64,000 nt of DNA, taken from NCBI GenBank assembly GCA_000687655.1, contig JHWR01000001.1:277765-341764 (forward strand), given 5' to 3'. The translations under genes were made by a program, and so were the position numbers. Shown here in pieces: positions 60,366 to 64,000 of the stretch. The notes beneath the pieces were generated by a model. That model made no database searches. It was given only the letters and a program-made list of their open reading frames with translations, and was not told the DNA's origin. The DNA comes from Lachnospiraceae bacterium YSB2008 (GTDB lineage: Bacteria; Bacillota; Clostridia; Lachnospirales; Lachnospiraceae). How positions within the stretch are numbered: the stretch's first letter is position 1; each line of letters starts with the position of its first letter.

Positions 60366-61151
60366 CTACTGAGGTATGATTGCTGCCTGAACACCATACT
60401 TCTCAGCTGTTTTCTGCATAGAACCTTCTGCATAGCTCTTTGCGAAGAAGTCATTGATTTCTGCTTTAAGATCTGAGCCTTTGCGGAATCCAACGCCATA
60501 GTTTTCATCATTAAGACGTACTGTATAGGTAAGCTTGTCATAGCTTGTGCCTTCACCTACCATAGCTGCTGCCATGAGTGAATCGATGATTGCTGCATCA
60601 GATGTACCTGCTGCAACTTCCATAAGTGCATTTGCCTGGCTTGTTACTTCAGTATAATTGAAACCGTTTGCCTCAGCCTCTGCTGCACCGGCACTACCAA
60701 CTTCAACTGCGAAGTTGAGGTCCTTAAGGCTTTCAATATTCTGATACTGATCAGCCTTATCAGCAGGAACTATAACTATCTGAGCATTGTTACAATATGG
60801 AAGTGAACAATCCATAGCACTTGTAACTTCTTCTGTAAGTGTCATACCGTTCCATACACAGTCAATCTTTCCTGTATTAAGCTCGAGGATCTTGTTATCC
60901 CACTCAATCTCAACGAACTCAGCCTTAACACCAAGGCTTTCAGCAAATGCATTTGCCATATCAGCATCAAAACCTATCCAGTTGCCGGCGTCATCCTTAT
61001 AATCCATAGGCTCGAAGTCTGTGATACCTATAGTGATCACACCCTTCTCCTTTATGCTTTCCAGATCCGACTTGTCCTTTGACTCACCGCATCCAACTAC
61101 TGAAAGGCACATAGTAAATGCAAGTGCAAGAGTAATAATCTTCTTAAACAT
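60366..61151 (-). CDS. Amino acid ABC transporter substrate-binding lipoprotein
   Basis: 261 residues: signal peptide with lipobox SVVGC (residues 17-21), then a type II periplasmic-binding fold of the SBP_bac_3 family. Motifs are ITIGITDFEPMDYKDDAGNW, IGFDADMANAFAESLGVKAE and IDCVWNGMTLTEE. It probably binds a polar amino acid; the exact ligand is not readable. The promoter is at 61194-61222, with AAGGAGG before ATG 61151. Confidence 0.92.
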   Translation of the reverse strand: MFKKIITLALAFTMCLSVVGCGESKDKSDLESIKEKGVITIGITDFEPMDYKDDAGNWIGFDADMANAFAESLGVKAEFVEIEWDNKILELNTGKIDCVWNGMTLTEEVTSAMDCSLPYCNNAQIVIVPADKADQYQNIESLKDLNFAVEVGSAGAAEAEANGFNYTEVTSQANALMEVAAGTSDAAIIDSLMAAAMVGEGTSYDKLTYTVRLNDENYGVGFRKGSDLKAEINDFFAKSYAEGSMQKTAEKYGVQAAIIPQ

Positions 61152-61193
61152 CTTCTAATCCTCCTTAAAAATGTCCGTTATTCAACGTATGCG

Positions 61194-61222
61194 AGTATAG
61201 CAGAAAATGTATTGACCGTCAA
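61194..61222 (-). promoter_or_regulatory. Promoter of the amino acid ABC transporter operon
   Basis: The minus strand has TTGACG (61217-61222), a 17-bp spacer and TATACT (61194-61199). A perfect palindrome lies 11 bp upstream (61233-61246). Confidence 0.7.
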
Positions 61223-61232
61223 CTTGGCAGAA

Positions 61233-61246
61233 GTTACAATTGTAAC
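61233..61246. promoter_or_regulatory. Palindromic operator GTTACAATTGTAAC between divergent promoters
   Basis: A perfect 14-bp palindrome overlaps the plus-strand -35 (61240-61245) and lies just upstream of the minus-strand -35. It could let one regulator control both directions. Confidence 0.5.
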
Positions 61247-61269
61247 AACATTTCGACAGATACTAAAAT
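61240..61269 (+). promoter_or_regulatory. Promoter of the small 88-residue protein gene
   Basis: TTGTAA (61240-61245), an 18-bp spacer and TAAAAT (61264-61269), 50 bp before ATG 61319. Confidence 0.55.
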
Positions 61270-61318
61270 AGAAACTCTCCAGTTTCGTTATGCAATTAAT
61301 ATTTTCAGGAGGACGATT

Positions 61319-61585
61319 ATGCCATATTATGATAAAAGCTCTGATGATGCTATGAAAGACGAAGAAGTTGATTTTAAAGATGTAATGAATATTATGAGCA
61401 TGCTGGATGATTTTGCCGAATCAGAGACAGGACGTCTCAGACTCAAAGTGGCAGATGATCCGAATGCAAAGACTGCTTCCACATATCATCATGGAAGATG
61501 TGATGTCGGAAGCCCATGGGCTAAGGGAACTCCTTTTGACGAACTGTCGTGTACAGTTGAAACGCCTACTTCTTCCGAAAAATAA
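61319..61585 (+). CDS. Small acidic protein of unknown function
   Basis: 88 residues, start ATG 61319 with AGGAGG six bases upstream. It begins MPYYDKSSDDAMKDEEVDFK, with a helical acidic first half and a second half containing TYHHGRCDVGSPWAKG. There is no signal peptide or membrane segment. I do not recognise the family. The C/H residues (HHGRC) could bind metal, but this is speculation. It is divergent from the amino-acid transporter and followed by a terminator. Confidence 0.75.
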   Translation: MPYYDKSSDDAMKDEEVDFKDVMNIMSMLDDFAESETGRLRLKVADDPNAKTASTYHHGRCDVGSPWAKGTPFDELSCTVETPTSSEK

Positions 61586-61778
61586 CAAATGTTGAAGACA
61601 TGGATGCGGCCAGCATTGCTGCCGCATTCTTTTTCTTTCTTTTCTTTTTGGCAGGTGCAGCCTGCACCTTCTCATGGAATTCATCCGAAAGCACGCTGAA
61701 TTCGAGTGGTGTAACCGTTCTCGGTTCTACAAATTCCACTGCACGTGAATATTCAGTTGCGCTTCCATATTCTTCCAT
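61566..61778 (-). CDS. Doubtful small basic-tailed ORF
   Basis: 70 codons starting MEEYGSATEYSRAVEFVEPR and ending in KKKRKKKNAAAMLAASM plus a short hydrophobic tail. The N-terminal half looks protein-like, but the Lys run is antisense to the T-rich tract of the plus-strand terminator and the 3' end overlaps the 88-residue gene. The ribosome binding site is weak. It could be the 5' piece of a larger lost gene. Confidence 0.35.
   Translation of the reverse strand: MEEYGSATEYSRAVEFVEPRTVTPLEFSVLSDEFHEKVQAAPAKKKRKKKNAAAMLAASMSSTFVIFRKK
61602..61640 (+). terminator. Terminator of the 88-residue protein gene
   Basis: ATGCGGC-CAGCATTGCT-GCCGCAT forms a 7-bp stem followed by a long T-rich tract (TTCTTTTTCTTTCTTTTC) about 20 bp after the stop codon. 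Confidence 0.8.
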
Positions 61779-61845
61779 ATTACTCTTTATCCTGTAATTC
61801 TACCATGCATCTGTCCGTCCTTTAGTCCGCGTATATGCCTGTATT

Positions 61846-62820
61846 TCATTTATCAGCATCTGCATCATGCACAACAACCTGCGGGAACGGTATCTCGATA
61901 CCTGCTTTATCAAAAGCAATCTTAACTTCACGGTTCATGATACGTGGTGCATTGAAGAGATCCTTCTCGTGAATCCTTGCAGCTAGGCGGAATGTAACTC
62001 CGCTCTCAGCAAGCTGCTCAACACCGAGATTAGTCGGTTCCTCAAGGAAAACTTCAGGGTACTTCTCAAACATATCCTTGAATGAAGCCTTGAGAACTTC
62101 CTCTACATTTTCAATATCCTCATGATATGCAACTGAAACAAGTGTCGTTGCTATACTGGTTTCCTTCGAACGATTAAGTATATTCCTGATATCGGAATTG
62201 TTCATGATCTTATAATTGTCGCCGGGACCTTTGATAGTCGTCACACGGATTCCTATGGAAGTAACTGTTCCTCTGAAACCGTCAACCTCAATATAATCAC
62301 CGACACTGAACTGATTCTCGAACACGAGGAATATTCCCGTAACAACGTCTTCAATAAGTGACTGTGCTCCGAAGCTGACTGCCAGAGTCAGAATTCCTAC
62401 TCCTGCGATGAGTGCACTTATATCAATGCCGACTGCAGAGAGACACCAGATTACAGTGACTATCGGTGATATATATCTTATCAGGCTTCGAACAAGCGTC
62501 TGGGTACTGAGTCCCTTACCTGTCTTCGGCTTTATCTTTTCAATTATAAATGAAGCAAGATTTGTGAACAGCGCCATAATAATGATGACAGCTATCACAC
62601 TGAAAAGAGAATTCCAGTTAAACTTCATCGAAGAACCGATGCTCTGAACATCACCAAACACCCTCTTCCACGTATCACTGAGGCTTGCCTTTACATCCTT
62701 AGGAAGAAATGGAATGAGCGCCGGATTGGTCACAAATATAAATATGATAAGTATTATGACCCACTTAATGATTGTTCCCGGTTTAGTTTTTTTGAATGGA
62801 AGCGGATTCTTGTTGTCCAT
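61846..62820 (-). CDS. Small-conductance mechanosensitive channel (MscS family)
   Basis: 324 residues. Four hydrophobic segments: a N-terminal helix (WVIILIIFIFVTNPALIPFL), two more membrane helices, and the pore helix LIAGVGILTLAVSFGAQSLI. The cytoplasmic beta domain has FSVGDYIEVDGFRGTVTSIG and the alpha/beta domain NREVKIAFDKAGIEIPFPQV. It releases solutes upon hypo-osmotic shock. The start ATG 62820 follows GAAGGG. Monocistronic, between the tRNA operon and small genes. Confidence 0.93.
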   Translation of the reverse strand: MDNKNPLPFKKTKPGTIIKWVIILIIFIFVTNPALIPFLPKDVKASLSDTWKRVFGDVQSIGSSMKFNWNSLFSVIAVIIIMALFTNLASFIIEKIKPKTGKGLSTQTLVRSLIRYISPIVTVIWCLSAVGIDISALIAGVGILTLAVSFGAQSLIEDVVTGIFLVFENQFSVGDYIEVDGFRGTVTSIGIRVTTIKGPGDNYKIMNNSDIRNILNRSKETSIATTLVSVAYHEDIENVEEVLKASFKDMFEKYPEVFLEEPTNLGVEQLAESGVTFRLAARIHEKDLFNAPRIMNREVKIAFDKAGIEIPFPQVVVHDADADK

Positions 62821-62935
62821 TTTTATCCCTTCGTTCCTTCTGTTTCATTTCTATCCATAGCGCGCCAAAATAACTTATAATGAATAACAATAAATACAAT
62901 TAATAATTATAACATATAACGTAAATAAAACAAAA

Positions 62936-62964
62936 GAGCATACTTCATAAATCGAAATATACTC
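62936..62964 (-). terminator. Terminator of the tRNA operon
   Basis: GAGTATATTTC and GAAGTATGCTC form an 11-bp stem (two G-U pairs) followed on the minus strand by TTTTGTTTTATTT, 10 bp after tRNA-Phe. Confidence 0.8.
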
Positions 62965-62974
62965 ATAAAAAAGA

Positions 62975-63047
<73 letters not shown>

Positions 63048-63067
63048 ATGTTAGTTATTAATTTTAG

Positions 63068-63141
63068 TAGCGGGGACAGGATTTGAACCTGTGACCTTCG
63101 GGTTATGAGCCCGACGAGCTTCCGTACTGCTCCACCCCGCG
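63068..63141 (-). tRNA. Initiator tRNA-fMet (anticodon CAT)
   Basis: The anticodon stem GGG-CTCATAA-CCC has the three consecutive G-C pairs of initiator tRNAs. Position 1 C cannot pair with position 72 T (acceptor CGCGGGG / CCCCGCT), another initiator hallmark. Discriminator A. Confidence 0.95.
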
Positions 63142-63183
63142 TCATTGTAAGAATTCTGTAAATAAAAAAAGAATCCTAAAAAA

Positions 63184-63265
63184 TGGGCGGAGGTGGATTC
63201 GAACCACCGAAGCAATTTGCAGCAGATTTACAGTCTGTCCCCTTTGGCCACTCGGGAATCCGCCC
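63184..63265 (-). tRNA. tRNA-Tyr (anticodon GTA)
   Basis: Class II tRNA of 82 nt with a long variable arm. Acceptor GGGCGGA/TCCGCCC, D-arm TTCCCGAGTGGCC, anticodon loop CTGTAAA, discriminator A. Confidence 0.96.
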
Positions 63266-63292
63266 ATACTTTAATATGAAATTAAAGTTAAA

Positions 63293-63365
63293 AGCCGATG
63301 ATCGGACTCGAACCGATAACCTGCTGATTACAAATCAGCTGCTCTGCCAATTGAGCCACATCGGC
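63293..63365 (-). tRNA. tRNA-Thr (anticodon TGT)
   Basis: Acceptor GCCGATG/CATCGGC, anticodon stem-loop GCTGA-TTTGTAA-TCAGC, T-arm ATCGG-TTCGAGT-CCGAT, discriminator T. Confidence 0.95.
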
Positions 63366-63385
63366 TTGCAAAAATCTTTGCAAAA

Positions 63386-63458
63386 TGGGGCCTACAGGGC
63401 TCGAACCTGTGACCCTCTGCTTGTAAGGCAGATGCTCTCCCAGCTGAGCTAAGACCCC
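63386..63458 (-). tRNA. tRNA-Val (anticodon TAC)
   Basis: Acceptor GGGGTCT/AGGCCCC (one G-U pair), anticodon stem-loop TCTGC-CTTACAA-GCAGA, T-arm ACAGG-TTCGAGC-CCTGT, discriminator A. Confidence 0.95.
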
Positions 63459-63477
63459 AATTATTAAAAATATGCAT

Positions 63478-63551
63478 CGACCCAGAACGGACTTGAACCG
63501 TCGACCTCCGCCGTGACAGGGCGGCGCTCTAACCAACTGAGCCACTGGGCC
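63478..63551 (-). tRNA. tRNA-Asp (anticodon GTC)
   Basis: Acceptor GGCCCAG/CTGGGTC, anticodon stem-loop CCGCC-CTGTCAC-GGCGG, discriminator G as usual for Asp. First tRNA of the cluster. Confidence 0.96.
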
Positions 63552-63561
63552 TGACTGTTAG

Positions 63562-63590
63562 ATTAAATCATAGATTTAGTCTGTTGTCAA
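63562..63590 (-). promoter_or_regulatory. Promoter of the six-tRNA operon
   Basis: The minus strand has TTGACA (63585-63590), a 17-bp spacer and TTTAAT (63562-63567), 10 bp before tRNA-Asp. It lets the tRNA cluster be transcribed apart from the rRNA operon. Confidence 0.75.
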
Positions 63591-63593
63591 ATA

Positions 63594-63611
63594 AAGGTTT
63601 TTATGAACCTT
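63594..63611 (-). terminator. Probable terminator downstream of 23S rRNA
   Basis: AAGGTT-CATAAA-AACCTT then TATTT on the minus strand. A short hairpin between the 23S 3' end and the tRNA promoter. Confidence 0.5.
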
Positions 63612-63683
63612 CAAAACTTCACACAAAACTCGGAATACATCTAATCAATTACTCAGATTCAGAAGAATCTTCTATCTTACTTG

Positions 63684-64000
<317 letters not shown>

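Overview
The window looks like a chromosomal segment of a Gram-positive, low-to-moderate G+C Clostridia, most likely a gut or rumen Lachnospiraceae (my inference). Supporting signs are LL-diaminopimelate aminotransferase, an rpsF-ssb-rpsR operon with Firmicutes-type ribosome binding sites, an LTA-synthase-like enzyme, a secreted GH9 cellulase and lipoproteins with Thr/Glu-rich linkers. Almost every gene lies on the minus strand, reading away from a 23S rRNA whose 3' end is at the right edge. Only two small genes (48233-48742 and 61319-61585) are on the plus strand.

Layout. 1-5400: cell-surface polysaccharide genes (glycosyltransferase fragment, LicD, DUF4422, a Wzz/CpsC-like protein) and the first repeat-bearing surface hydrolase. 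5400-12340: tRNA-Gly, an acyltransferase, small enzymes, a RhuM/XRE pair with its own operator, then an eroded mobile-element scar (DinD-type antirepressor remnant and a PBECR-type nuclease remnant) against the 3' end of rlmD, then a CarD-type regulator. 12500-15540: a ThiXYZ-type pyrimidine transporter under a TPP riboswitch, interrupted by a 155-bp inverted-repeat element. 15560-23560: a lipoprotein, ThrH, a surface O-acylation cassette (MBOAT, DHHW, SGNH, DUF4358) and an LTA-synthase-like phosphotransferase. 23600-34270: a tight four-gene operon of secreted enzymes (GH9, C1A peptidase, degenerate amidase plus lysozyme, GH25), all carrying the same repeat. 34450-48000: a long polysaccharide synthesis/export operon (ATP-grasp, WecF-like, Wzx, DegT, GT2, DUF2304, DUF2142, DapL, RfbC, Wzm, Wzt, WbdD-like). 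48800-52730: two more repeat proteins (NlpC/P60 and transglutaminase-like). 52740-63000: acyltransferase, lipoprotein, ribosomal proteins and SSB, Ugd and two GT2 enzymes, an amino-acid ABC transporter and MscS. 62970-64000: a six-tRNA operon and the 23S rRNA 3' end.

The most interesting theme is a shared extracytoplasmic module. Seven secreted proteins carry 3 to 4 copies of a ~102-residue bipartite, Tyr-rich repeat (22 full copies plus 4 half copies) attached to unrelated catalytic domains: NlpC/P60 (twice), transglutaminase, GH25, a pseudo-amidase with a phage-type lysozyme, papain-type peptidase and GH9 cellulase. I see no LPXTG, SLH, GW, LysM or CWB2 sequence in them. The repeat is therefore a good candidate for the wall- or glycan-binding anchor, and the neighbouring polysaccharide clusters may make its ligand. 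Many extracytoplasmic proteins here also carry a short (A/S)TxxDA-like motif.
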